Assembly: GCF_024259515.1 (NCBI RefSeq)
Contig: NZ_JANBWE010000001.1
Span: 744,001-808,000, forward strand
Length of the DNA: 64,000 bases
Direction: 5' to 3'
Origin: Salirhabdus salicampi
Lineage (GTDB): Bacteria; Bacillota; Bacilli; Bacillales; Alkalibacillaceae
The first letter of the stretch is position 1; the number at the start of each line of letters is the position of its first letter. Below, piece after piece: positions 35,314-43,819 of the stretch. The notes beneath the pieces are model-generated. The model was not told where the DNA came from. It was given only the letters and a program-made list of their open reading frames with translations, and searched no databases. The position numbers were made by a program, and so were the translations under genes.

Positions 35314-36096
35314 TTGGAAGAAAAACAGAGGCCCATAAGATTAGACGAATATATGAAAGTTTTACAAGAAAAACGACGAAAAGAAGAGGGTAAAGAAGAT
35401 GTCATTAATGAATGGAATCGGAGAAAAGGGGAAGGGCTGACATCACCGACAGCAAGTACGTCTACGGAAGAGAATCGGCTCTTTATGGAATATATGGATA
35501 AATCGAACTTGTTTAACATTGCAAAGCATGACCCTAAATTGGGTAAGACGTTAACTTTGCGGAAATTTTTCAAATCGAAACGAAACCAACAAGTAGAAGT
35601 GTACTTAAAATGGGGAATTGAATCAATTCATACTGAAGGGAAAGTAAGTGCTGTTGGCCGGGACTTTGTTATGTTAACGAGTTTAAAAGACCGATTGTGG
35701 ATACCTTATAAGGCAATTGAATCAGCCAATATCCCTTTTGGTATACCAGCTTATTCCAACAGTCACCAGCATTTTTTGTACGATAATGATTTACGCAATA
35801 AACTGACTACCAACTTTGGTGAAACGGTTGGAAAGCGGGATATATTAAAACAACAGTTTTTCGAAGAAACCTTATATACAAATTTACAATCATGGAAGCA
35901 TACGTGGATTGAGTTGTATACGAAAGCAGGAGATAAAAAGTTTGGCAGATTAATTGGTGTGAGATCACAAGACATTCAAGTGAAAAATATATATGGCACA
36001 TTTATGCTACCCATTGAAGATGTGATGTTTGTAAAAACGATTCGTTTTTTTACGATATTACGACAATCATTAAAATTATTCAGACAAATGAATTAA
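35314..36096 (+). CDS. CotB/DUF2642-like protein, first gene of the mnx-type operon (mnxD position)
   Basis: 260 residues from a TTG at 35314 (GGGAGGGG eight bases upstream). After a charged N-terminal ~85 residues come two small beta domains: QQVEVYLKWGIE..GKVSAVGRDFVMLTS..IPYKAIES, and WIELYTKAGDKKFGRLIGVRSQDIQVKN..LPIEDVMFVK. The gene at 40575 just after the oxidase has the same order, so the oxidase is bracketed by paralogues. By position it could be MnxD, which I cannot confirm from sequence. A perfect 11-bp hairpin (36154-36178) separates it from mnxE. Confidence 0.75.
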   Translation: MEEKQRPIRLDEYMKVLQEKRRKEEGKEDVINEWNRRKGEGLTSPTASTSTEENRLFMEYMDKSNLFNIAKHDPKLGKTLTLRKFFKSKRNQQVEVYLKWGIESIHTEGKVSAVGRDFVMLTSLKDRLWIPYKAIESANIPFGIPAYSNSHQHFLYDNDLRNKLTTNFGETVGKRDILKQQFFEETLYTNLQSWKHTWIELYTKAGDKKFGRLIGVRSQDIQVKNIYGTFMLPIEDVMFVKTIRFFTILRQSLKLFRQMN

Positions 36097-36218
36097 GATC
36101 TAGACGTTTTAACTATATAGTTTCCGTATATTGGAATAGTGTATAACGAGATTCTTTTTTATAACAATTATAAAAAAGCACGAGTAAGTGATGTAATGTA
36201 ACGTAAGGGGGGATTGTA

Positions 36219-36512
36219 ATGGAACATGAAATTCAAGATGAACTATTTCGTGAGCTACAAGAGTTGCAAGATGAAGACGTTTTAATTATTACACATACCG
36301 ATCAATTACATTTGTTTGGGCAAACGTTTCGACCGATATTTTGTGGGAAGATTGCAGAAGTAGAGCTTGGCTATTTAACACTACACCCGGTAAACATTAA
36401 GCTTGTAAATGCCCCTTTTTTTAAATTTCCGATACCACTTAGTATCCCACTAGAAAAAATTGCTCACTTTACAACCGAGTTTGATTGTGAAAATCGTTTT
36501 CCACTTGCGTAA
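36219..36512 (+). CDS. mnxE: MnxE-like small subunit of the Mn oxidase complex
   Basis: 97 residues, no signal peptide. Strands VLIITHTDQLHLFGQTF, IFCGKIAEVELGYLTLHPV and IPLEKIAHFTTEF suggest a small Sm/DUF2642-like barrel. Order and size fit MnxE, which with MnxF and MnxG forms the purified Mnx manganese oxidase complex of marine Bacillus spores. His residues at the N-terminal strand could bind metal. The ribosome binding site AAGGGGGG lies before the ATG. Assignment rests mainly on context with the oxidase. Confidence 0.72.
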   Translation: MEHEIQDELFRELQELQDEDVLIITHTDQLHLFGQTFRPIFCGKIAEVELGYLTLHPVNIKLVNAPFFKFPIPLSIPLEKIAHFTTEFDCENRFPLA

Positions 36513-36536
36513 TTGAATTGGTTAGGAGGTATCACA

Positions 36537-36842
36537 TTGACAAATGGTAATTTTTCCAACATGTCATTTCCAACGGTAAATAATATTCATGATGAAGCGT
36601 TAATCGAACATTTTAAAGCAGGCGTAGATCATAAAGTGTTAATTTTGACGCCATCATTTCCGTTTATATTTATTGGCACGATTGTGGAAATTGTGGAAGA
36701 CTATGTTGTTGTCGATGTCGAGACGACATTCGTTTCAGAACTGGAAAATCGACATTGGCATGTTCACATTCACCATATTGAAGCCTTTTATATTGAACGG
36801 GAAGATGGACCAAAAATTCCTGAATTAATAGATGGTTTATAA
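36537..36842 (+). CDS. mnxF: MnxF-like small subunit of the Mn oxidase complex
   Basis: 101 residues from a TTG (36537) with TAGGAGG eight bases upstream. It shows the same beta pattern as MnxE: HKVLILTPSFPFIFIGTIVEIVEDYVVVDVET, then a His-rich strand NRHWHVHIHHIEAFYIE. Four His in that strand are a plausible Cu or Mn site. It sits between mnxE and mnxG with short gaps, consistent with one transcript and a stoichiometric E-F-G complex. The family link to MnxE suggests an ancient duplication. Confidence 0.72.
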   Translation: MTNGNFSNMSFPTVNNIHDEALIEHFKAGVDHKVLILTPSFPFIFIGTIVEIVEDYVVVDVETTFVSELENRHWHVHIHHIEAFYIEREDGPKIPELIDGL

Positions 36843-36861
36843 CGAAAGGGGGTAAGTACAA

Positions 36862-39800
36862 TTGAAACGTTTTTATCACGTCGTTGCCATACCAATTCGA
36901 ATTGTACTCAACAATTTTGGGGATTACAATCCACATGGCATGATGTACGTGTTAAAGGAAAACGAACAAAAAGTAAAAGAACTCGTACGAAAGAATCCAT
37001 TTACACCAGTAGACCTAGTGGAACCCCTCGTGATCCGGGCTAATGTAGGGGATGAAGTAGAAATTTTATTTGAAAATAAACTTCATGTTCCTGCAAGTAT
37101 GCACTTTCAAGAAGCGGACTATGATGTAATGACATCTGATGGAGCTAATGTCGGAAACAATGAAAACTCAATTATTGACCCAGGAGAACAAATTGTATAT
37201 CGATTAAAAATGACCCACGACGGGGTTTATTTATTTTCAGACTTAGGTGTTCCGGATAGCAGTGAACGTGGAACAAACATTAACGGTTTATTTGGGGCTT
37301 TGTTCGTGGAACCGAGGGGATCGTGGTGGACGGATCCAGTAACAGGTGAGCCGATGAATAGCGGTTTATACGCAGACATTCATCATCCGTATTTACCGTC
37401 ACATCGTGAGTACGCTTGGATTTTCCACGACCAAATGCCTACGCTAGACTTAACTGGCAACAAACCGTTGGACCCAATGACAAACCAAGAGCGGGAGTCA
37501 ACACATGCGGTTAACTATCGCTATGAGCCGATGGAAAACAGGGCCCGATTACTTGAAGAAGGGGTTGTTTGTCCGGATTGTAGTGGTGAGGAAGTGCACC
37601 ATGATTCGTGGGTGTTTGGTGATCCAGCGACACCAATTTTACGTGGTTATAAAGGTGACCCCGCAAAGATACGTCTCGTTCATGCTGGTGTGAAAGAAAC
37701 CCATGTGTTTCATTATCATGTTCACCAATGGTTTCGAGACCCAACCAATGTTGAATCGGAAATTTTCGATTCCCAGTCAGTAAGCCCACAGACATGGTAC
37801 GATATAAAACCACTATACGGACTTGGAAGTTTACAAGGCTCTTTTGGTGACGTTATTATTCATTGCCATTTATATCCTCATTTCGGTGTTGGAATGTGGG
37901 GGATGAATCGAATCTTTGATACGTTACAAGATGGGAGCCAATGTTATCCTAACGGTGTACCCATTAAGCCGTTGCAACCACTTCCAGACCGACCCGCACC
38001 ACCGGCTCCGACGCAAGATAGACCAGGTTTTCCGAATTTTATTCCAGGAAAAGTTGGGTGTAAGGCACCGAGACCACCATTGGGTGTCGTTGGAGGGCGA
38101 GATTTAACAGAATTAGAAAGAAATGCAGCAGTACCGAATCCTAGACCAGGTGCAGTATTTGCAGACCCTTGTGGTATAGCAGAAGCGCCTGTTGTTAAGG
38201 AATTTAATATATCTGTCATTGAACATCCGCTTATATATAACCGGCAAGGGTGGAATGATCCAAAAGGACGTTTATTTGTGTTAGACGAAGATATTGAAGA
38301 TATACGCTCAGGTAAAAAAGAGCCAGAGCCACTTATTATCCATGCACCTGCTGGAACTTGTTTACGGATTAATTTTACAAATCGATTGCCAAATGTTGGA
38401 GATGGAGATGCCTTCCAACTTGTAACGAGAACTTATGAAGCAGGTTTGCACGTCCATTTTGTGAAATTTGACGGATTAGTATGTGATGGTGCGAATGTTG
38501 GCTGGAACTATGACTCTAGTGTTTTACCAGGGGAAACCATTCAGTACGAATATTTTGCTGATGTAGAATTAAAGGCTTGGTTTTTCCATGATCATTTGTT
38601 TGCCAATTATCATCAACAACACGGCCTATTTGGCTCAGGGGTTATTCATACGAGATTTACAAAGTTTTTAGATTCAAAAACAGGAGAAGAAGTGGATCAT
38701 GGTTGCCAAGTTACAGCAGTTCATCCACTTATTCCAGATTACCGGGATCTTGCATTAATGGTTCATGATTTTGCTTTACTATTTGATTCTGATGGCAATC
38801 CGTTAAACCCTCCACCTTTCCCAGGTTCTCAAGATGACCCGGGTGTATTTGGCGTAAATTATAAGTGTGAACCCCTTCAATTCCGGTTAGGGGAAGATTG
38901 CGACCCTGCATACTCCTTTAGTTCCTATGTAAACGGAGACCCCGTAACGCCAATTTTACACTGTTATGAAGGGGATCCAATTCGGGTTCGACTCCTACAA
39001 GGTGCACACGAGGAATCACACAGTTTTAATATCCACGGCTTAAGGTGGCGATTAGAGCGACCAGATATGGAAACGAAGTTTACTTCACAGCAGCATATTG
39101 GCATATCCGAATCGTTTACTTTTGAGATTGAGGTTCCAAGATCCGGAGATTATTTATGGACGTTTGAAACAGAAGAAGACCTTTGGAATGGGTTATGGGG
39201 GCTAATCCGAGCCTTTGATGAGGAAGTAGATACCCTTATTCCATTGCCTGATCGAGAGGCACCACCTCCAAGAACAAAGGCGTTACCACAATGTACAGGT
39301 GATCCACCTCCGAAAGCAGAAGTCATCACAATACCCGAAGAAGCACCCAATCATGCACCAGTAAAACGCTTTGATATTGTTGCGTTCCACACACCTATTG
39401 AATATAGCAAATGGGGAGAGCATGATCCGTTTGGTATTGTGTTTGCCTTAGAAGAAGATGTGGATGCGATTATGGCTGGTGAATTAAGCCCTGAGCCGTT
39501 AGTCATTAGAGCAAATCATGGGGATATCGTCGAAGTTAATTTAACAAGTTTACTTGATTTCGATAAATTCCCGTTTCAGGATGGAATATGGCCATATCCG
39601 CCCGTGAAAGAGCAGGCTTTCTATCCACCTTCTGTTCGAATTTCTTTACACCCACAATTAATTCAATATGATGTAAAAACATCAGCAGGGGAAACAGTCG
39701 GATTTAATTATGATCAAACTGTTGGACCAGGAGAAACTGTAACGTACCGTTGGTTTGTAGATTTACCGTTAGGAGCTTGCGGTATGTGGGATATGGCAGA

Positions 39801-40515
39801 TATTCGGAATCACCGCTCCCTTGGCACGTACGGCATGTTTATCGCTGAACCGAGGGGGACGAAAGCACTTAACCCATATACGTTACAACCGATTAAGCAA
39901 GGATCGTCTGCAGTGTTGCAACACCCTTTCCTACCGGAAATAAGAGAGTTTGGACTTGTAATGTATGACGGAGCACGGTTAGTTGATAAGCAAAACCAGC
40001 TTATTGTTGATCCTATTGATGGGATATTACTAGATCCAGACGAAGAAGCAGATGAAGTAGATACGTATGATTTTGGATCAAGAGGATTCCAATACCGAAC
40101 AGAACGACTTATCAATCGATTGCAACGTAATCCGGATTTAGAAGAACTATTTAGTTCCAAAGCTCATGGTGATCCTTCCACTCCTCTGTATGAAGCCTAT
40201 CCTGGAGATCCTGTTACAATAAGACTTGTAAATCCATCCGAACGACGGAGGGCTCATACGTTCCATCTTCACGGCCATTATTGGAATTCAGATGAACAGG
40301 ATTTATTTTCTAAAATTAAATCCATTGAAGGGGAAATCGTTACAGGTCATACCATTGATTTAGCATTATTCTATGGTGCAGGGAGCTACTATCATTATCC
40401 AGGTGATTATATGTATCGTTCTGGAAACATTATGTGGGATCTTGAACAAGGAATGTGGGGAATCATGCGAGTCCATCCATCACTACAAAAACATTTACCA
40501 CCTTTAAAAAAGTAA
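36862..40515 (+). CDS. mnxG: Manganese-oxidising multicopper oxidase (MnxG-like)
   Basis: 1217 residues, the length I recall for MnxG. Three ~390-residue repeats (starting near residues 1, 443 and 832) each hold two cupredoxin folds, as in ceruloplasmin. Copper motifs are clear: HVFHYHVH at 281-288, HCHLYPHFGVGM with Cys335 at 334-345 (type 1 site and bridge to the trinuclear site), and HTFHLHGH at 1132-1139. The middle repeat has FFHDHLF and HSFNIHG. The start is a TTG at 36862 (AAAGGGGG upstream) and there is no signal peptide, fitting assembly from the mother cell onto the spore. By family, it oxidises Mn(II) to Mn(IV) oxide using O2. Confidence 0.9.
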   Translation: MKRFYHVVAIPIRIVLNNFGDYNPHGMMYVLKENEQKVKELVRKNPFTPVDLVEPLVIRANVGDEVEILFENKLHVPASMHFQEADYDVMTSDGANVGNNENSIIDPGEQIVYRLKMTHDGVYLFSDLGVPDSSERGTNINGLFGALFVEPRGSWWTDPVTGEPMNSGLYADIHHPYLPSHREYAWIFHDQMPTLDLTGNKPLDPMTNQERESTHAVNYRYEPMENRARLLEEGVVCPDCSGEEVHHDSWVFGDPATPILRGYKGDPAKIRLVHAGVKETHVFHYHVHQWFRDPTNVESEIFDSQSVSPQTWYDIKPLYGLGSLQGSFGDVIIHCHLYPHFGVGMWGMNRIFDTLQDGSQCYPNGVPIKPLQPLPDRPAPPAPTQDRPGFPNFIPGKVGCKAPRPPLGVVGGRDLTELERNAAVPNPRPGAVFADPCGIAEAPVVKEFNISVIEHPLIYNRQGWNDPKGRLFVLDEDIEDIRSGKKEPEPLIIHAPAGTCLRINFTNRLPNVGDGDAFQLVTRTYEAGLHVHFVKFDGLVCDGANVGWNYDSSVLPGETIQYEYFADVELKAWFFHDHLFANYHQQHGLFGSGVIHTRFTKFLDSKTGEEVDHGCQVTAVHPLIPDYRDLALMVHDFALLFDSDGNPLNPPPFPGSQDDPGVFGVNYKCEPLQFRLGEDCDPAYSFSSYVNGDPVTPILHCYEGDPIRVRLLQGAHEESHSFNIHGLRWRLERPDMETKFTSQQHIGISESFTFEIEVPRSGDYLWTFETEEDLWNGLWGLIRAFDEEVDTLIPLPDREAPPPRTKALPQCTGDPPPKAEVITIPEEAPNHAPVKRFDIVAFHTPIEYSKWGEHDPFGIVFALEEDVDAIMAGELSPEPLVIRANHGDIVEVNLTSLLDFDKFPFQDGIWPYPPVKEQAFYPPSVRISLHPQLIQYDVKTSAGETVGFNYDQTVGPGETVTYRWFVDLPLGACGMWDMADIRNHRSLGTYGMFIAEPRGTKALNPYTLQPIKQGSSAVLQHPFLPEIREFGLVMYDGARLVDKQNQLIVDPIDGILLDPDEEADEVDTYDFGSRGFQYRTERLINRLQRNPDLEELFSSKAHGDPSTPLYEAYPGDPVTIRLVNPSERRRAHTFHLHGHYWNSDEQDLFSKIKSIEGEIVTGHTIDLALFYGAGSYYHYPGDYMYRSGNIMWDLEQGMWGIMRVHPSLQKHLPPLKK

Positions 40516-40574
40516 GAGGGAGCGCAATGTTCCCTCTTCTTTTCAAAATGTAGAGGGGGAGGTGAGTTATAAAA

Positions 40575-41357
40575 ATGGACTCAGTGGAAAATAAGAAGTT
40601 TTGCTGTGATCAAGTTGAAGATTCTAGACATGACGATTTTTGTATTCCGCAAGACTGTTGTCCAGAACGATCTGAAACATTACTCTTTCCTTCAGAAAAT
40701 TCCTGCTTGTCAAAGGAGTTGTTAGAACCATTAGAGGCGAAAATACATGCAGCAAATGAATTTCTCCTTGATGTTTCCTTATTAAACGGAGAAGATGACC
40801 ACGTAGAAGAACAACGTAATCGTGCCTTGCAGAGAGCGTTTAATGGTTCAACCGGGACAGAGGTAAGCGTTGAAATAGATGCACTAGAAGGTCCTGAAGA
40901 ACGTAATCGTTGGGAAGAACCTAAAAATACAATATTGAAAGGCAGGGTGTTTTTGGCTGGCCAGGACTTCGTTCTTTTAAGGAAAGGTAAGTCGGCGATT
41001 ATTGTTCCATATATGAAGGTCTGTAATTTGAAACTTACGAATCGTTTTGCTAATTCTCATGAAGGGAATTCATTAATAGATGTTGATCCTTGTTTAAGAA
41101 GATGTATTACATTCCAGTTTGGCAAGGTTGTTTCTGCATCACCTGAGTTAATTCAAATTTTTTTTAAGATGCCTTTACGAATTCACTTACAAACAATTAT
41201 AGACCAGGCAGTAGATATTAGATTAAATGACAAAACGGTACAAGGAGAAATTGAGGAAGTGATTGGGGATGAATTAATCATAAACAACCGTAAAAGTGGG
41301 AGGATTAACATTTTATTAGAAGAAATTAGTTTCATAAAATATAAACAGCTGTCGTAA
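40575..41357 (+). CDS. CotB/DUF2642-like protein following mnxG
   Basis: 260 residues. A Cys-rich head (KKFCCDQVEDSRHDDFCIPQ, then DCCPE) could bind metal. The body repeats the two-domain plan of the 35314 gene: GRVFLAGQDFVLLRKGKSAIIVPYMKV, the linker DVDPCLRRCITFQFGKVVSASPE, and VDIRLNDKTVQGEIEEVIGDELIINN..EEISFIK. It starts 59 bases after mnxG with GAGGGGGAGGTGA upstream, so it is likely in the same transcript. A spore-coat or complex-docking protein is the best guess. Confidence 0.75.
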   Translation: MDSVENKKFCCDQVEDSRHDDFCIPQDCCPERSETLLFPSENSCLSKELLEPLEAKIHAANEFLLDVSLLNGEDDHVEEQRNRALQRAFNGSTGTEVSVEIDALEGPEERNRWEEPKNTILKGRVFLAGQDFVLLRKGKSAIIVPYMKVCNLKLTNRFANSHEGNSLIDVDPCLRRCITFQFGKVVSASPELIQIFFKMPLRIHLQTIIDQAVDIRLNDKTVQGEIEEVIGDELIINNRKSGRINILLEEISFIKYKQLS

Positions 41358-41405
41358 ATTCGACAGCTGTTTTGTTTATCTTTTATAATGATGTGAGGAG
41401 GAGAT

Positions 41406-41690
41406 ATGATGGGAAAAGGTACAAGATGGATTACTAGGTGGAGAAAAACTCGACAAAAAGGGATGAAGCAATTCATACTTATTCATGGCGTGCTTGGATG
41501 GGGGGTTCCTACTGGTATTCTATTTATGTTTATTCAACATCATTGGACAAATGGCTCTGGAACACCTATTGACCTTTCAAACACACCTTTAAAAACGATT
41601 TTTGTTCTTATAATTTTTATGTTAGCAGGAACACTTTTTGGTCGTGTGATGTGGGATGTGAACGAAAAGCATTATCATAAACATACATAA
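41406..41690 (+). CDS. Small two-helix membrane protein
   Basis: 94 residues with a basic start (GKGTRWITRWRKTRQKG) and two membrane segments (about 22-44 and 61-80). Function unknown. GAGGAGGAG lies before tandem ATG codons at 41406 and 41409. It ends at a bidirectional terminator and may be the last gene of the mnx-type transcript or separate. Confidence 0.68.
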   Translation: MMGKGTRWITRWRKTRQKGMKQFILIHGVLGWGVPTGILFMFIQHHWTNGSGTPIDLSNTPLKTIFVLIIFMLAGTLFGRVMWDVNEKHYHKHT

Positions 41691-41694
41691 AAAA

Positions 41695-41723
41695 AAGCGC
41701 ATTTAGGATACCTAAATGCGCTT
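41695..41723. terminator. Bidirectional terminator between the mnx-type cluster and the His-rich gene
   Basis: A perfect 13-bp stem AAGCGCATTTAGG and complement with a three-base loop (ATA), flanked by A8 on the left, which gives a U-run for the leftward gene. Confidence 0.92.
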
Positions 41724-41724
41724 C

Positions 41725-42315
41725 TTAGTGACAGCAATTACAGTCATGTTCACAGTCACAATGTTCATCATCTTTAACCTCTAGTCCTTTGACTGCATCC
41801 ATTGGGAAAATTTTAAACATCGTTTTCTGTTTCTTTCTTCTTTTCTTTTTTTCTTTCTCTTTCTCTTTCTTCCTTTCTCTTAACCCCTTTTTTTCGTCAT
41901 CCACATCACCCTCATCTTCCGGTTCACAAGATTCAATCAATTCATCAGAAGATTCCCATGGGTCATCTAGACGGTCTAGTTTTTCTAGTTGTTTTACTTC
42001 GACAAAATTGTGTCCAACGAAACATACCTCTGCAAGTATGTCTTCACATTCATTGCCGCATTCTACTGTCATTTTAACCTTACAACCGATGAGTTGTTGC
42101 AGGCGAAAATTCAAACCTCTCGTAAGTCCCCCTACACGGACTTTGAAGTGATCATCACAAATGAAATGCTCACAAAAATGCTCATCCCGCTTATGATGAT
42201 GCCCGTGATGGTGTCCATGATGATGGTGATGTTCATGGTGTCCATGATGATGCCCGTGATGATCATCAAAGTGGCGAAGCGGTTTTCCACAGGAAGAACA
42301 GAAATTATCACTCAT
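41725..42315 (-). CDS. His-rich metal-binding spore protein with DUF2642-like domain
   Basis: 196 residues. CSSCGKPLRHF is followed by a stretch of about 28 residues that is mostly His and Gly (residues ~18-45). A beta domain comes next: FRLQQLIGCKVKMTVECGN..EDILAEVCFVGHNFVEVKQ. Then comes an acidic stretch, a run of Lys/Glu/Arg (about 140-165) and the ending FKIFPMDAVKGLEV plus CDCEHDCNCCH. The beta domain and ending match other proteins of this island. It probably binds Cu, Zn, Ni or Mn on the spore surface. Co-transcribed with the gene at 42331 (15-base gap). Confidence 0.75.
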   Translation of the reverse strand: MSDNFCSSCGKPLRHFDDHHGHHHGHHEHHHHHGHHHGHHHKRDEHFCEHFICDDHFKVRVGGLTRGLNFRLQQLIGCKVKMTVECGNECEDILAEVCFVGHNFVEVKQLEKLDRLDDPWESSDELIESCEPEDEGDVDDEKKGLRERKKEKEKEKKKRRKKQKTMFKIFPMDAVKGLEVKDDEHCDCEHDCNCCH

Positions 42316-42330
42316 GTTCTTTCCTCCTTT

Positions 42331-42669
42331 TTATAATACGAAAATAATGTTTCTTCTCCCATCTTGCATTCGAACAATGTCGCCTTGTTGTTGAAAATTA
42401 CGACTCATTTGTGTCATATTTTGACCGTCTTGTCTTCTTAGTGGTGTCAATTTACCGGGCTTATCAAATCTTCCTCTTGAACATGTGGGGCATAAACATT
42501 CACTGTTTCTTCGTAATGGTGAGATCGTGTGTGTTCTTGAAGGAGTTCTTCTAAAATCCATTGTTGAATGACGTATATGACTACCACAAGCACAAAACTG
42601 GTTATGATTCGGGTGATGGGAGTCACAATGATGTTGACAATTACAAAATCCATCAAATGAATGACTCAT
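42331..42669 (-). CDS. Cys/His-rich coat-like protein
   Basis: 112 residues. The first 35 hold many Cys and His (FCNCQHHCDSHHPNHNQFCAC), with a later CLCPTC pair; the rest is basic and polar. No membrane segment. It may form disulfide- or metal-linked coat material. The ribosome binding site AAAGGAGCAGG precedes the ATG, and a CATAGACTA box (42697-42705) lies ~28 bases upstream as a weak sigma-K -10 candidate. Confidence 0.7.
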   Translation of the reverse strand: MSHSFDGFCNCQHHCDSHHPNHNQFCACGSHIRHSTMDFRRTPSRTHTISPLRRNSECLCPTCSRGRFDKPGKLTPLRRQDGQNMTQMSRNFQQQGDIVRMQDGRRNIIFVL

Positions 42670-42771
42670 ATATCCTGCTCCTTTCTTCTACAATACTAGT
42701 CTATGAAATATGTAAAAAATGGAATGGACCATCATCATTATATAGGTAAAAAAGTATAGCTTACTTTATAT

Positions 42772-42797
42772 AAAAAAGAGGCCTACACAAGGCCTCG
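42772..42797 (-). terminator. Terminator of the Cys/His-repeat gene
   Basis: Stem GAGGCC with GGCCTC and a seven-base loop, followed by six T on the minus strand, 21 bases after the stop at 42818. Confidence 0.75.
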
Positions 42798-42817
42798 CTG
42801 TAGTGATTAGATGAATT

Positions 42818-43081
42818 TTAACAGCAGTGTGAATGGTGATGGTGGTGTTTGGGACAAGGATCGTGGTGCATATGATGTTTCAAACAACAAGGATTGAGGT
42901 GAACATGTCTTTTACAATGACATGGATGGTGAACATGTCTTTTGCAGCCACAAGGATCATCAAAAAAGAAGCGACGGCATCGGCAATGGACTTTTGGAAC
43001 AAGATGTCGATGATTACAAAGTGAACAACAACCTACTTTTTTGAACGTTTTTTTTCTTTTTTTACCGCAACCGCATCCCAT
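42818..43081 (-). CDS. Cys/His-repeat coat-like protein
   Basis: 87 residues, about half Cys, His, Lys and Arg. It opens MGCGCGKKRKK, then CCSLCNHRH, and contains a CxCKRHVHxxPC unit repeated about three times with a HHHHHSHCC end. No known fold. Such peptides may cross-link the coat or hold copper or zinc. GGGTGACGCTTT precedes the ATG; a CATAAAATA box at 43111-43119 may be a sigma-K -10. Confidence 0.72.
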   Translation of the reverse strand: MGCGCGKKRKKTFKKVGCCSLCNHRHLVPKVHCRCRRFFFDDPCGCKRHVHHPCHCKRHVHLNPCCLKHHMHHDPCPKHHHHHSHCC

Positions 43082-43181
43082 AAAGCGTCACCCTTTATAA
43101 TAGGTTACTATATTTTATGAAAAATCATTAATCATGATAGGAACAAGCGTCACTATTTCCATGAAAATAGATGTTTGTCTA

Positions 43182-43212
43182 TAAAAAAAGGAGCCGAAGA
43201 CCGGCTCCTTTA
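43182..43212 (-). terminator. Terminator of the CotY/CotZ-like gene
   Basis: A 9-bp stem AAGGAGCCG with CGGCTCCTT and a five-base loop, followed by a T-run on the minus strand. Confidence 0.9.
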
Positions 43213-43221
43213 CTAGGGAAA

Positions 43222-43749
43222 TTATCTTAAATCAACAGCTGGCAAGCAAGAGATTGCACAGAAGCAAGTTAAGTCAACTGTAATACATACGCCAGTGCGA
43301 CGTAAGTCTCTTACATCTTCACCTTCAAGTTGCTCACAAGGATCTTCTGCATCGTCTGAACCTGCTTGATCACCAGGTGCATCAGGCTGATCTTCGTCGA
43401 AAGTTAGAAGTTCAAGCGTTGCGCAGCAGTCGTCATCTACAGAGTTTACACGGAAGATGAAGCTGTCGATACAGTCAAAGATTGTTGTACCGTTATCATT
43501 CTCTAAATCAACACCGAACCCTCTAAATGGTTCTAATTCTTTTCCGTATAGGATGAATGGAACTGTATTTAAGTTGTTACGGTTTACTGGAGATACTAGG
43601 TTGTTAATGGAACGTCTGCAGCTTACATCACACTCATCAACAACATTGTCCTGTGCATCAGCAATCGCGCGTACAACGTCGCAAACACAGTTCCCAGTAT
43701 CATCAAACTGGATTCTATCGTCATCATCTCTTCTTCTACGATGGGACAT
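43222..43749 (-). CDS. Spore coat protein, CotY/CotZ (ExsY) family
   Basis: 175 residues from the ATG at 43749 (GGAG 11 bases upstream). The N-terminal CVCDVVRAIADAQDNV, the CRRSINNL segment, VPFILYGKELEPFRGFGVD and the C-terminal CITVDLTCFCAISCLPAVDL are the family features; Cys residues drive cross-linking of the outer crust or exosporium. An Asp/Glu-rich insert (about 120-150) is species-like variation. In Bacillus this family builds the 2D crust on which outer proteins sit, so it may be the platform for the oxidase complex (inference). Confidence 0.9.
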   Translation of the reverse strand: MSHRRRRDDDDRIQFDDTGNCVCDVVRAIADAQDNVVDECDVSCRRSINNLVSPVNRNNLNTVPFILYGKELEPFRGFGVDLENDNGTTIFDCIDSFIFRVNSVDDDCCATLELLTFDEDQPDAPGDQAGSDDAEDPCEQLEGEDVRDLRRTGVCITVDLTCFCAISCLPAVDLR

Positions 43750-43792
43750 AAATTCATACACTCCTTTTTTAAATTTATTTTGATTACATTAG

Positions 43793-43819
43793 TAAAATAT
43801 GATGATGCAACATTTTTGT
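43793..43819 (-). promoter_or_regulatory. Sigma-K-like promoter of the CotY/CotZ-like gene
   Basis: Minus strand: AC, 16-base spacer, CATATTTTA, an exact fit to AC-16-CATAnnnTA, ~45 bases before the ATG. CotY/Z genes are sigma-K dependent in B. subtilis. Confidence 0.65.

Noticed and set aside
36154-36178. Perfect 11-bp hairpin before mnxE considered as a terminator
   Set aside because: No T-run follows on either strand, and the downstream genes have no other promoter that I can see, so it is more likely a processing or stability hairpin.
41789-42151. 120-codon plus-strand frame rich in Phe and Ser
   Set aside because: Antisense of the Lys/Glu run in the His-rich protein; no ribosome binding site.
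42447-42656. 69-codon frame on the minus strand inside the Cys/His-rich gene
   Set aside because: Shadow of the gene at 42331-42669 with no start signal of its own.
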